From contig BTRK01000002.1 in the NCBI GenBank assembly GCA_036245805.1, forward strand, positions 18,717,067 to 18,781,066: a stretch of DNA of 64,000 nucleotides, given 5' to 3'. This document shows positions 36,061-45,912 of the stretch, piece after piece. How positions within the stretch are numbered: position 1 is the stretch's first letter; each line of letters begins with the position of its first letter. The DNA is from Pristionchus mayeri. Its lineage: Eukaryota > Nematoda > Chromadorea > Rhabditida > Neodiplogasteridae. The notes beneath the pieces are model-generated. The model searched no databases, was not told where the DNA came from, and saw only the letters and a program-made list of their open reading frames with translations. Position numbers and translations under genes: made by a program.

Positions 36061-39000
36061 TCACTCCATTTCGGTAATCTGAAGAGATGAAATAATGCTT
36101 GATGGGTTACTGTTATCTTCAGATTCTGCATCTGGCTGCATCATCTTCTCCTTCAATCCATCTACAGTAGGAATCAGAGCAACTTTCTGCTCGAGATGCT
36201 CGAAAGATTGAATGCATCGATTCCATCTATTCATGCCAGATCGTTTCTTCATTCCCTTCTAAAAAGAGTCGCGATTAAATAAGTGAAATGGATTGAGTAA
36301 ACTCACGACGAACATCTCAATGTCCTTGGTCATTTCTGCGGCAGATTCACCAACTTCTGTTGCGCTCTCCTTCAAAGTGGAAGACTAATGTGACGGAGAT
36401 CACTCGACAGTACCTCGATATGGTTGAGGAAGGATGCCTCTGGATGATCTTCCGCCATTCTCTCCATCTCTTCCACTTCGTCCTCCATCACTTTCTCCAT
36501 TACTGCCAGCTTCTCCAATAGAATACGAACAGTCATCTGAGTAGTACATCATATTAAAATGTTCAAATTGAGATCACACCTCGATTTGTGATCTATCTTT
36601 AGCATTGAGATGGAATCTACCAGATCTTGTCACACTGTCCATCTCCAGACGTAAATTGTTGAATGAGTGACGAATAGGAGCGAGCCATTGTCTAAAAAGA
36701 ACGTTAAAACATATACTCAAAATTAGGCATAAATATACAGGGTATACCATTACTCGCCTCAGTGCATCCAGTCGATCCGTCCACTTCCTCTCCATCTTCA
36801 TATCCCATTCTTTCTGCTTCATCAGCATCATGATGTGTCCCATCTGAATGGAAAGCCATCTCAAGCAGTCGTCCAAGAAGAGGCATAAGATGAGATATAC
36901 TGCACGCCAGTCGTTCAGATTCACGTCAATGATAAGTAAAAATCGTGTCCATACTTTTTTAATTTGTAAAAATACGAATAGGAGCGAGCCATTGTCTAAA
37001 AATATTATTTGATATTTTAACACAGATATTCTGAGAGAACGCAAGTGCATGGAAACAACAAAATCAAACTGCTTTAATCTTATCGACACAATAACATTTG
37101 ATGTATCCCTGACTTTTATATTCAAGTGGTGAAGCCGTAAAATCGAAACTACCTAAAAGCCGGCTCTCGACATTTCAAAACTTCAAAAAATCATAACGTA
37201 CTTCAAAGTTGAGCTAGAAAGTCGTTCAAAAAAGCAAAATTACCGACTCAACGTGTCCTACAAATCATCCGTTCAGGACGTTTTTGAAAACTCAATTTGA
37301 AATATAGATAAATTGCAAAAAAGCGAATTGTGGGTTCCAAAACGTTGTTACCATGAAAAATTTTTCCACGATTACCCAGTTTTTTTTATTTCAAAATCAG
37401 ATTTTCCGTGCTATTCTACACCAGGGATATTGATTTCAGATTATTTCAACTTTTTCCCGGGAGGTTTCAGCGCTGGAAACACCGAAAACCTGCTGTTTTT
37501 CGAAAATTCAAAAAGTTCAATGATTTGCCATTTTCATATTCAGGCTTTATCAGCGCTCCAATGGGCACCAATTTGCTTAGGCTTGACTATTTTCACAATT
37601 AAAGAAGATTGAAGTCATTTCCAGAGAAAATATTTTACTCAGAAAAAATCAGGATTTTCTGAGCATCCTCCGAGAATAACTGAACAAATGCGATGATTTT
37701 TTTCCATCAAAAATATCGATTAATTCACTCACAACTACTTGATCAGACCCTGTTATGTCACTTATAACCAATAGGACAGCTTCTCACCCATCAGTATGAA
37801 AATGGCAAATCATTGAACTTTCGAATTTTCGAAAAACAGCAGGTTTTCGGTGTTTTCAGCGCTGAAACCTCCCGGGAAAAAGTTGAAATGATCTGAAATC
37901 AATATCCCTGGTGTAGAATTGCACGGAGAATCTGATTTTGAAATAAAAAAGGGTAATCGTGGAAAAAATTTTCAGGGTAACAACTTTTTGGAACCCACAA
38001 TTCGCTTTTTACAACATATCTATATTTCAAATTGAGTTTTCAAAACGTCCTGAACAGATGATGATTTGTACAACTCGTAGAGGCGGTAATTTTGCTTTTT
38101 TGAACGACTTTCTAGCTCAACGTTGAAGTATGTTATGATTTTTTGACGTTTTGAAATGTCGAGAGCCGGCTTTTAGGTAGTTTCGATTTTACGGCTTCAT
38201 CACTTGAATATAAAAGTCTACGAGGGATACATCAAATGTTATTGTGTCGATAAGATTAAAGCAGTTTGATTTTGTTGTTCCCATGTGCAGTGGAACTCAT
38301 ACATTCTGTCAGAATATGCGTGTTAAGTAATTGTGTTTAGTAATTATAATCACATTCTCTATCTGCTTCATCAGTGAACAGTCGTCTCCCCTTTCTCTCT
38401 GTGAAACCATGAGTCATCCTTCCTCCCCTACCAATCCAACAATCGAGGAAGAAGACTTGGACTCCCCCATCTCTGACCATCTCTACCTTCCTGATGCGGC
38501 GAACCATTCAGTAAATGGTGCATTCGGAAAGGTATTTGATGAGATCTACAAGAAGAACCCCGCGAAGAGAGGAAAGTACGATGAGAAGGATATGGCCCAC
38601 CCCTACCATCTCCACAATGGTGGCTATATCCTCAACAAGAATAAGTACGCTCGCAGGTTTGAGCTTACTCAAGCCACAATCTTCACATCCCTGGAGGTCC
38701 TCTATCGAGAGATGGCCAAGCTCCAGCATCAGATGCAGGAGATTCACAAGGCCATCAAAAGCCTAGTGGATACTCACACTCCTCTTCAATCTTCTCTCGC
38801 TGACGTCACCACTCGACTGAATCTTCTCGATTCGAAGGAGTGGCCTCCCCTTCATGCCAACCTCGAAACGGCAGTCAAGACTGTTGTTTCGACCGCGGTC
38901 AAGGAAACCATCAAGACAGATTCGAGCGACCGTCTGCGTAAATGCCAGGTTTTTCTTCGGAACTGGATATCGGAGAAGGGAGACTCGGAATCTGTCGAGG

Positions 39001-42000
39001 AGCTGTGCAAGATGATCGAAATTCCCACGCCAATGAAGATCTTCCGTCTCAAGGGGAAGGAAGGAGTTCGACCCCTGATTCTCACCTTCACGACTGCGGA
39101 GGAGGCAGTCCGTTTCATTCGCTCTCTCTCAAGGAGCAAGAGAGACGGCAAATTCCCCACCATCTTCTCGCGACCGAACTACTCAGTAGAGGAGGAGAAG
39201 AAGTACAAAGAGGCATGGGCCGAGGCGTGCGCTCGCAACGACTCTGCCGGACGAAAGGAATTCATTGTCCGGAATCTTCAAGTCGTCAAGCTGGACAAGG
39301 CGGGAGAATGGACAAAGAGGACGAGACCAACAAGGTCGTGAGTCTTGATCATTCACCTTTCTCTCCTCTCTTCACTCTAACTTCTCCTTTTTCCTCTCGT
39401 CTCTCATCTCCTGACACCTCATCATCTCAGTTCCCGTCTCTCTTACACTCTTCTTTGTCTCATTCATTGCCTTCCCCCTCTGCCGGCACTCGGGGAGGTG
39501 AAGGTTTTCAACCCCCGAGCGGTCGCGCAGAGGATGCATCAATCAATCAATATAATCACAACTTCACTCACAAGTTGGTTCACTCCTTGCCAACTCTGAT
39601 TACCCCCTCTACCGATGCTCGGGAAGGTGGTACAGACTGCACCCCGAGACGTCGCGTCGAGGTAAATTGCGAAATCAAATTTATTCAATCCAACGTGCAA
39701 TCAATCAAAAACAAGGTTGATTCATTTCACTCTCTCCTTTCGCTTCACAACATAGACATTGCGTCGGTGTGTGAAACCTGGCTGGATGAGACAATTCCCG
39801 ATTCATTCATTGTTCGTGACACTTCGTACTCCCTTGTCCGCCTAGATAGACCAACTCTTGGAGGTGGTGTTTGTCTCTTCCTTTCCCACTCCATTGATTT
39901 TGTTCAACTTGAACCCTGCCTCCCCCCCCCGGTGTCGAATTGCTCGCTATTGATATTGTCAAACCATTCCCTTGTCGTGTCATTTCCATCTACAATCCTA
40001 ATCACGATTGCGACTCCCGTCCTCTCCTCGCTTCAATTTCTGATCTAATTGTGTCCACTTCTCTTCCCTCATTTATTATGGGCGACTTCAATCTCCCCCA
40101 CATTGATTGGCCTCATTCCAAACTATCTCGCAGTTGCACTACTTGCTGTAACTTTATCGATTTCTGCGCCTCTCATGGTCTCACACAGCACGTTGTTTCT
40201 CCTACTCGAAATGCAAACATTCTTGATTTAGTTCTATCTACCGATTCTCATTTCTTGTCATCTGTTTCTCTCTCGCCTGGTCTCGCTGATCATTTCAACA
40301 TCAATTTCTCTCTGCGCACTATCTCCGTTGATAATCGGGATGAGTCAGTCAGTCGCTCCTGGCGGAGGGGAAATTTTGCTTTGGCAAATTCCCTCTTCTC
40401 GGGGATCGACTGGATGACATCTCTAGTCAATGGAGATACGACACAGAACATGTATGACAGATTTGTAGAAATTGTTCAACAAGTGATCGTTGAAACAATC
40501 CCCCTTACTCCCAATCGCCCTACTTATTCTAAATATATTCTTAAACTCCTTCGTATTCAATATAGAATGTATTGCAATAACGACCCCAATTATGAAGCCT
40601 TCTCTAAGAAAGTCCGCGTAGCTATTAAACGTGAAGCAATTAGGAAGGAGGGCAAACGAATACTCTCATCCAGTGGAGGTCTCTTCTCTCACATGAGAAG
40701 TATTTCCAAACAAAAAGCCTCTGTTTCTGCGCTTCGGCGTGGTGACGGCTCATTCGCCTCCTCCCCTTCCGAAAAAGCTGAGGCCTTATCCGCACAATTC
40801 ACTTCCGTTTTCACTGTTGATAACGGTATAATTCCACCTTTTCCTGTTCGCACCACTTCCACCCTAGATTCTATAGATGTTTCCCCATTCATCCTAGAAA
40901 AATTTCTTGCAAAAATGCCTCGAAAGTGTTCAGTTGGTACCGATCACATTCCCTCTATTCTCCTTAAAGAGTGTGCCACTTCCCTCGCATTCCCCCTCTC
41001 CCTAATTTTTGAATCCTCTCTCCTTACCGGCTCCGTTCCTTCCCAATGGACAGAGGCAGTTGTTTGCCCTCTGTTCAAAAAGGGAGGCAAGCGTGAGAAC
41101 GCGTCCGATTATAGGCCCATTTCACTCACTAGTAATGTCTCCAAACTTTTTGAGAGAGTTGTCAAAAGCACTCTCTCATACTTCCTCAATTCTAATAATC
41201 TCCTCACTTATATATATATATATTTTATCTACGCTCGGCGGCGCAACGAAAGACGAATAATTACTTATGTGTTATGATACAAGAGAGTTGACTCTCCTCA
41301 CACTGAGGTCGAATACGATAGGAAGGGGGGAATGAGGGGGAAGGAGGTGCAATCGTAAAATGCGAAGATCCAATCGGCTGGTCTCATCTGTCTTCGTCTG
41401 TTCTGATGGGGAGTTTTATCGAGGAGGAGGCACTCGAGGTAGACCAGGTAGACTCTGCTCCGAGATCCAGCGTCAGGGGATCTCTAAAGGGGGGAGGGGG
41501 TGAGAATGAAGGAATGTGGTAAGGTAGTGGAAGGAGGGAATACTATTGGAAAATATATTTCCGAAAATCAAATTCTAGAGTTATCAATCTCTTCTTGAAG
41601 ACAGGGATGCTGGGGGATGACAATACATGGGTGGGGAGAGCGTTTAAAATCCTAGCAACTCTACGAGAAAAACAATGATATCGAGGTGTGGATTTGGTTT
41701 TCTCAATATAGATTCAAATCAATATGGCTTCAAATCAATATGGCTTCCGTAAGGGTAGGAGTACAACCCATCAATTAGTTTCCTTCCTCTCCCAACTCAT
41801 TACTAAGCATTGTTCTAAATCTTCTACTGATGTTGCCTACGCCGATTTCTCAAAGGCCTTCGATGTTGTATCTCATAGAAAATAATTAGTTAAACTCTCA
41901 TCATATGGTGTTTCTGGAAATCTCCATAGATGGATTGAATCGTGGCTTTGCTCACGATCTCAAAAAGTCCGTGTTGATTCTTCTCTATCATTCCCTTCTC

Positions 42001-44545
42001 TTGTCACCTCTGGGGTTCCCCAGGGGAGTGTACTTGGTCCATTACTATTTCTAATTTACGTTAACGACATTGTCGATTCGTGTCCTGTCGATTCCTTTCT
42101 CTTCGCTGACGATCTTAAGCTCGTATTCCCATTTAATCATAAATCGCCTCCTTCCCATTCTCCCCTACAATCATCTCTAGATTTAATCTATGACTGGTGT
42201 TTGGCATGGCAAATGTCTGTCAACCCAGGTAAATCGCATATTCTCTATGTAGGTAAATCCAATCCTAGAATAGCTTACTCGTTCAATGCTTCTATAATTT
42301 CCTCTACTGATATTGTCAAAGATCTAGGAGTTCTCATCTCCAAAAATCTTTCCTTCCGCCCCCACATTGTTGATATAGTTAAAAAGGCTTCTAAGCGTGT
42401 CAACTTCATGTTCGTTGCCATTAAATCTGCAAATCCTCTTGTACTTGTCCATGCCTATAAAACTTATGTTCGTTCCATTCTCGAGTATTGTTCAGTAGTT
42501 TATTCTCCTCACATTCTCAAGGATAGAAAACTCCTTGAAAAAGTTCAATACATTTTCCTTCGTAAATTACATTTTCGCTGTAAAATTCCTTTCATCTCTT
42601 ATTCTATCTCTTGCGAGAAGTTTAATTTGAAACCTCTCGACCATCGTCGCAATTTATCTTCCTTCAAATTTGTTCATTCATTATTCTGCCCACAATCAAC
42701 TGTTTCCCCTTCATTAATATTTGATTTCAGAGAATCTCGCACTCGAGGTTCGTCTCGCAAATTATTCCCCCGTTTTAGAGCTTCTGATAATTTATCTAAA
42801 CAATTTATCTCTCATCGCACCTATTCCACTATTAATTCTTTACCTCAAGGAACCCTTTCCCTCTCTTCCAAATTGTTCACCAAACGTATTTCCCCTAAAT
42901 TACCCGTTTCATACTTGTTTTAACTATCTCTATTTCTTCTTATTTTCTCGAATTTTCCCTACTACATTCGGGTCGTCGAAACGCGGCGACTACTACACTT
43001 CACTTCAACTACCACACCGTCATTTTAAATTGTTCCTGCCAGTTCCTAGCTACTGGTTTTATGTATTCGCGCATTAATGCTGTGGAAATTTTCAAGGAGA
43101 ACTTCACAAATTTGAATTTCCGCAATTCCATATCTCGGCTCCCAGTAGATCTCGGCTCCCAGTAGCGACTTGAAAATTGGAATATGGGGTGGAAACGTAA
43201 AAACCACCCCATATTCCAATTTTCAAGTCGCTAGCTCTACTGGGAGCCGAGATATGGAATTGCGGGAATTCAAATTTGTGAAGTTCTCCTTGAAAATTTC
43301 CACAGCATAACTTGCTGCGATAAAGATATATATATATATATATTGATATGACCAAATTTGAAAGATTTTTGAGACTTACCCTTGCGACCATGATAAATTC
43401 TCGATCGATAATCACCTGATATCTCCATCGACTACAGTATTCCTCGTAGGCCTGATCGCATTGCTCCTTCTCCGTTCTCAACTGATTCTCAAATTCTTCC
43501 TTCATGCGAGCAGATTCTTCTTCCGATTGCACCAGTCTCGATGCATCTTAATTTCAATGAATGCTCTTTCTGAATAGATATAACTACTTTCTGCCTCGAT
43601 CTTCTCCAGCTTCTCATTCTGGGCCTCTCTCGTCTCTTCGTGAATCCTCTTCATTTCGTCATCTCGAGTCTTCCATCTGATATCGAATATGACCATCATC
43701 ATTCCTCTTGTACACGATGGGATAAAGGGATAATCAAACTATAGCGAAATGTTCCAGACTCGAAAAATAATTTATAAAATATTTTATCCCCATCAAAGAA
43801 GGATACATTGCCAAAAGGAACAAGTGATCAAATATATATTTGAAGGGGTATACCTCTGATCCTCAGCCTTCTTCCATTCTTCGAACTCCTTCCTTCTCTT
43901 CTCTTCCTCCATTTTCTCCTTCTCCTCCTTTTCTCTCATTTCCTTCAATCGATTCTCCGATTCCTGCTTAGCACGAGCATCTGCAATTGGCGCATTCGGA
44001 GATATTCAACTAATTATTTCCATCAAAATAAAGTTCTGTGCATTATCCATGTTCAATTTCCTACTCACACTCGCTAATCCTTATAATATTATTTTTTAGC
44101 TTTTCAAAATAGGAGTCAAAATATATCGATTTCCCACCCAACACGTCGCCGTTCTAATTAATATTGTCACTACAGCAACAACCTACAACAGATAAACCAA
44201 TTTTCAAAAGAAAGATACCTTCATCCCTCTGCCTCTTCTCCATCTCTCGCGTCTGCTCCAGAAGCACCAGATCAACCTGAGACGAAATAATTGATTATGA
44301 CAATCAAGTAAGCAGTAAAATTCGTTGTTTCATGTATACGTTCCAAAGCACTGGCCTCGTTTGGTTCCTCTTCGCCCATAGTCAGCAAACGCATCCTTTC
44401 TTGGTGCATCTTTGCCTCTTCTTCCCTTTTTCGCTCGTTTCTGAACAAAAGATTATTCGGAAACGAACAAAACTAAAATTTGAATATGATTTAACTAACC
44501 GCTTCCTCATTTCCTCCAACATTCTCTGCATTTCAGCATCGTAGT
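36061..44545 (-). CDS. Coiled-coil protein of unknown function (copy 1) with a repeat-filled intron
   Basis: Minus-strand exons read (5' to 3'): DYDAEMQRMLEEMRKR (about 44545), NERKREEEAKMHQERM, VDLVLLEQTREMEKR, a Glu/Lys-rich exon with KEMREKEEKEKMEEEK, RWKTRDDEMKRIHEET, an exon ending SRWRYQVIIDREFIMVAR (about 43379), then after a ~6.5 kb intron MGHIMMLMKQKEWDMKMERK, APIRHSFNNLRLEMDSV, MTVRILLEKLAVMEKV, SSTLKESATEVGESAAEM and a last exon ending SLQITEME, stop at 36061. Nearly all of it is charged heptad-like helix, so it should form a long coiled coil. No enzymatic domain is seen. The start is uncertain because the first exon found follows an acceptor, and the junction into the exon at about 36698 is off by one in phase. 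The neighbour at 45.9-47.8 kb has the same architecture. Confidence 0.7.
36974..37002. repeat. 29-bp copy of a splice acceptor plus exon start
   Basis: These 29 bases are identical to 36670-36698, which spans the 3' splice site and first ~24 nt of the exon reading QWLAPIRHSF on the minus strand. The copy lies in the upstream intron, 15 bp from the edge of the large foldback element. Confidence 0.85.
37017..38325. repeat. Large foldback element (~1.3 kb)
   Basis: Two arms of about 525 bp (about 37017-37540 and 37795-38325) are inverted copies with scattered mismatches. For example, ACCTAAAAGCCGGCTCTCG in the left arm recurs reversed in the right arm, as do the segments around CCCGGGAGGTTTCAGCGCT. 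A 250-bp AT-rich spacer separates them. No coding frame is evident. This is a foldback-type transposable element or giant MITE sitting inside the coiled-coil gene's intron. Confidence 0.9.
38409..39341 (+). CDS. LINE ORF1 protein
   Basis: An intact frame of about 310 codons from MSHPSSPTNPTIEEEDLD, or slightly longer if an upstream ATG at 38331 is used. The middle is helical (EVLYREMAKLQHQMQEIHKA), suggesting a coiled coil, followed by a basic, RRM-like block around MKIFRLKGKEGVRPLILTF and AVRFIRSLSRSKRDGKFP. This fits ORF1 proteins that coat LINE RNA. No CCHC zinc knuckle is visible. The frame is open throughout, unlike ORF2. Confidence 0.8.
   Translation: MSHPSSPTNPTIEEEDLDSPISDHLYLPDAANHSVNGAFGKVFDEIYKKNPAKRGKYDEKDMAHPYHLHNGGYILNKNKYARRFELTQATIFTSLEVLYREMAKLQHQMQEIHKAIKSLVDTHTPLQSSLADVTTRLNLLDSKEWPPLHANLETAVKTVVSTAVKETIKTDSSDRLRKCQVFLRNWISEKGDSESVEELCKMIEIPTPMKIFRLKGKEGVRPLILTFTTAEEAVRFIRSLSRSKRDGKFPTIFSRPNYSVEEEKKYKEAWAEACARNDSAGRKEFIVRNLQVVKLDKAGEWTKRTRPTRS
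39661..42923 (+). pseudogene. LINE ORF2 (endonuclease and reverse transcriptase), broken
   Basis: The endonuclease keeps SNVQSIKNK, the Glu in CETWLDE, MGDFNLPHIDW and a DH pair in LADHFNINF. The reverse transcriptase keeps ASDYRPISLTSNVSKLFE, NQYGFRKGRSTTHQL, YADFSKAFDVVSH, SGVPQGSVLGPLLFLIYVND and the catalytic FADDLKL. Downstream there is a CR1-type C-terminal region (AYKTYVRSILEYCSVVYSPH). The frame changes twice: at the poly-C run near 39930, and across the 520-bp interruption that begins with a (TA)n tract after SNNLLT (about 41205) and ends just before NQYGF (about 41735). One in-frame TAA at 41883 adds to the damage, so the protein cannot be made in one piece. Confidence 0.93.
41205..41730. 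mobile_element. Unclassified insertion within the LINE
   Basis: About 520 bp breaks the reverse transcriptase between the codons for LLT and NQYGFRKG. It starts with a (TA)n tract at 41211-41223 and contains GA/G-rich sequence. Its right edge has a short direct repeat: CAAATCAATATGGCTTC occurs twice at about 41706-41750, the second copy being LINE sequence. No coding frame or terminal inverted repeat was seen. Confidence 0.6.
43077..43308. repeat. Short foldback hairpin (232 bp) at the LINE 3' end
   Basis: Arms of about 105-116 bp (43077-43192 and 43204-43308) are almost perfectly complementary, with an 11-nt loop between GGGGTGG and CCACCCC. The left arm contains an extra tandem copy of 17 bp (ATCTCGGCTCCCAGTAG). 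It directly abuts the LINE 3' end and is followed by a (TA)n tract at 43327-43342. Confidence 0.9.
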
Positions 44546-45912
44546 CTGGAAAATGTTTAATCTAGAAGACTATAATTGTCAGACTTCTCATGAGTCAACG
44601 AGTTTACATTGAAAACTAAAAAATATATATTTAAGTTGACCATGTTTAAAGTGGAGTTAGGCCATAGAAAATTATCCTTGCTCGATTTCAACGGCGCTAG
44701 GTCGCATGAGAACTATGACGTCATGCTGCCTTTAATATATCAAAGGCGATATGACGTGATAGTTCTCATCCGAATTAGTGCCATTTCAGCCCAATTGATC
44801 TTGCAGCTGCAGCACTGTGCTGCAGAGTTGACACTAAATATTGGCTAAGAAATATTACATCTATAAAGATGGTGGCTTTTGTCCATGCAAGTGTTTCAAT
44901 GGTCAATTACCTTAGGAAGACTTCGTTCACTTTTCACTATTATGACCTTTACAGCAGATTACATATCGTTAGTTTACTGCAAGGACCTCCTTAACAGTTT
45001 GTAGAACTAGAAAGTTTGCGCATACCACACTTTTCTGAATTTAACTCGGGAGTACTGAGAAGCTCCGAGATCGATTATACTATGATGAGCTGCAGGACAA
45101 AACCTCGATAATCAGTGAATTTAGGATCAACTTCGGCATCAGAAGAGAATGATAAAAAATCAAAGCTTCAGATTTTGATATAGTTTAGTGAAGTGGAAAA
45201 AGATTTTTGAAAATCCGAATGCCAACTGAAAACGCAGTTTTCCCCCGTTTCTCTCAAGAGGCCCGATAAGGAATGCATCAATTTTGAGGAAAAAAAAATG
45301 TATACGACGTATTTCCAACAACTGTTTAAGTAACAATGCTCACCAGAAGATGCGGCACCGAAACCATCGTTCTCGTTCACGCCGAAATTCTGGGGAACAG
45401 TCGCAGAACGATACTCAAAGAATTGCAATGAACAATCTGATACAAACAAATGTTCCTTACAATTACTCTTTCGGGCATCATGGGAGGAAGACCCAAGTAA
45501 TCTCCGAGAAGATATCTTCCCAAAAAAGGAAGCATCTGAAATCAGTAAAATAAATCGTCTCTCAGTGATGAGTATCAACTGTGCCATTAAGAGAACATTT
45601 ATCTGAACGACTTCATTGATGGAAATATTATGCATCGAAATTGAAGAGCCAAACCGGACCGTTGAAGCAACTCGGCGAAGTATTAATCGTCAAAACGATT
45701 TCCACCAATCCACAAGGTGAACGTAATCAAACGAAACAGTTTATTCAGAACAAGTACAACTTCTGACAATGCATGGAACAACTTAACGTAACAGAACAAG
45801 TGGGATTATCAATTCGAGTCTTTCAGAAATTACGAGAAGTGCAAATCTGAAGTGCACTCAAATTGTTCATCCCAGCAACAACAGATTATGAAGGACTGGA
45901 AGGAGGAATACC
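44546..45912. other. Region between the two coiled-coil genes
   Basis: About 1.4 kb of mixed content. It has a short near-perfect hairpin at 44706-44769, then AT-rich sequence. Both strands are open over about 45168-45635 (155 codons on the minus strand, about 90 on the plus strand) without a domain I recognise. It probably contains decayed repeat sequence plus the promoter of the 36-44.5 kb gene. Confidence 0.4.
44706..44769. ncRNA. Candidate pre-miRNA-like hairpin
   Basis: The 64-nt stretch folds back on itself: a 28-nt 5' arm beginning ATGAGAACTATGACGTCAT pairs with the 3' arm ending ATGACGTGATAGTTCTCAT, with about four mismatches and an 8-nt loop (AATATATC). Size, mismatch level and loop resemble a microRNA precursor, but a tiny palindromic MITE would look the same. 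Confidence 0.35.

Larger units (their letters stand above)
38326..43076 (+). mobile_element. CR1-like non-LTR retrotransposon, decayed and interrupted
   Basis: A two-ORF LINE on the + strand, antisense to its host gene. ORF1 is at 38409-39341. ORF2 comprises an apurinic endonuclease (about 39661-40350), a reverse transcriptase (about 41000-42300) and a C-terminal region to 42923. The 3' UTR holds a GC-rich hairpin (GTCGTCG and CGGCGAC near 42968-42986). ORF2 is split by a frame change at a run of nine C (39922-39930), by about 520 bp of foreign sequence at roughly 41205-41730, and by a TAA at 41883-41885. The clade is inferred from motif wording (CETWL, PQGSVLGPLLFLIYVNDI, FADDLKL). Confidence 0.93.

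Noticed and set aside
38942..40048. 368-codon frame as one protein
   Set aside because: Its first part overlaps LINE ORF1 in another frame; only the portion from about 39661 is genuine endonuclease sequence.
43321..43345. Centromere or telomere-like repeat
   Set aside because: It is only a short (TA)n microsatellite next to the foldback; the TTTACC array at 53150 is also too short and is not the nematode TTAGGC repeat.
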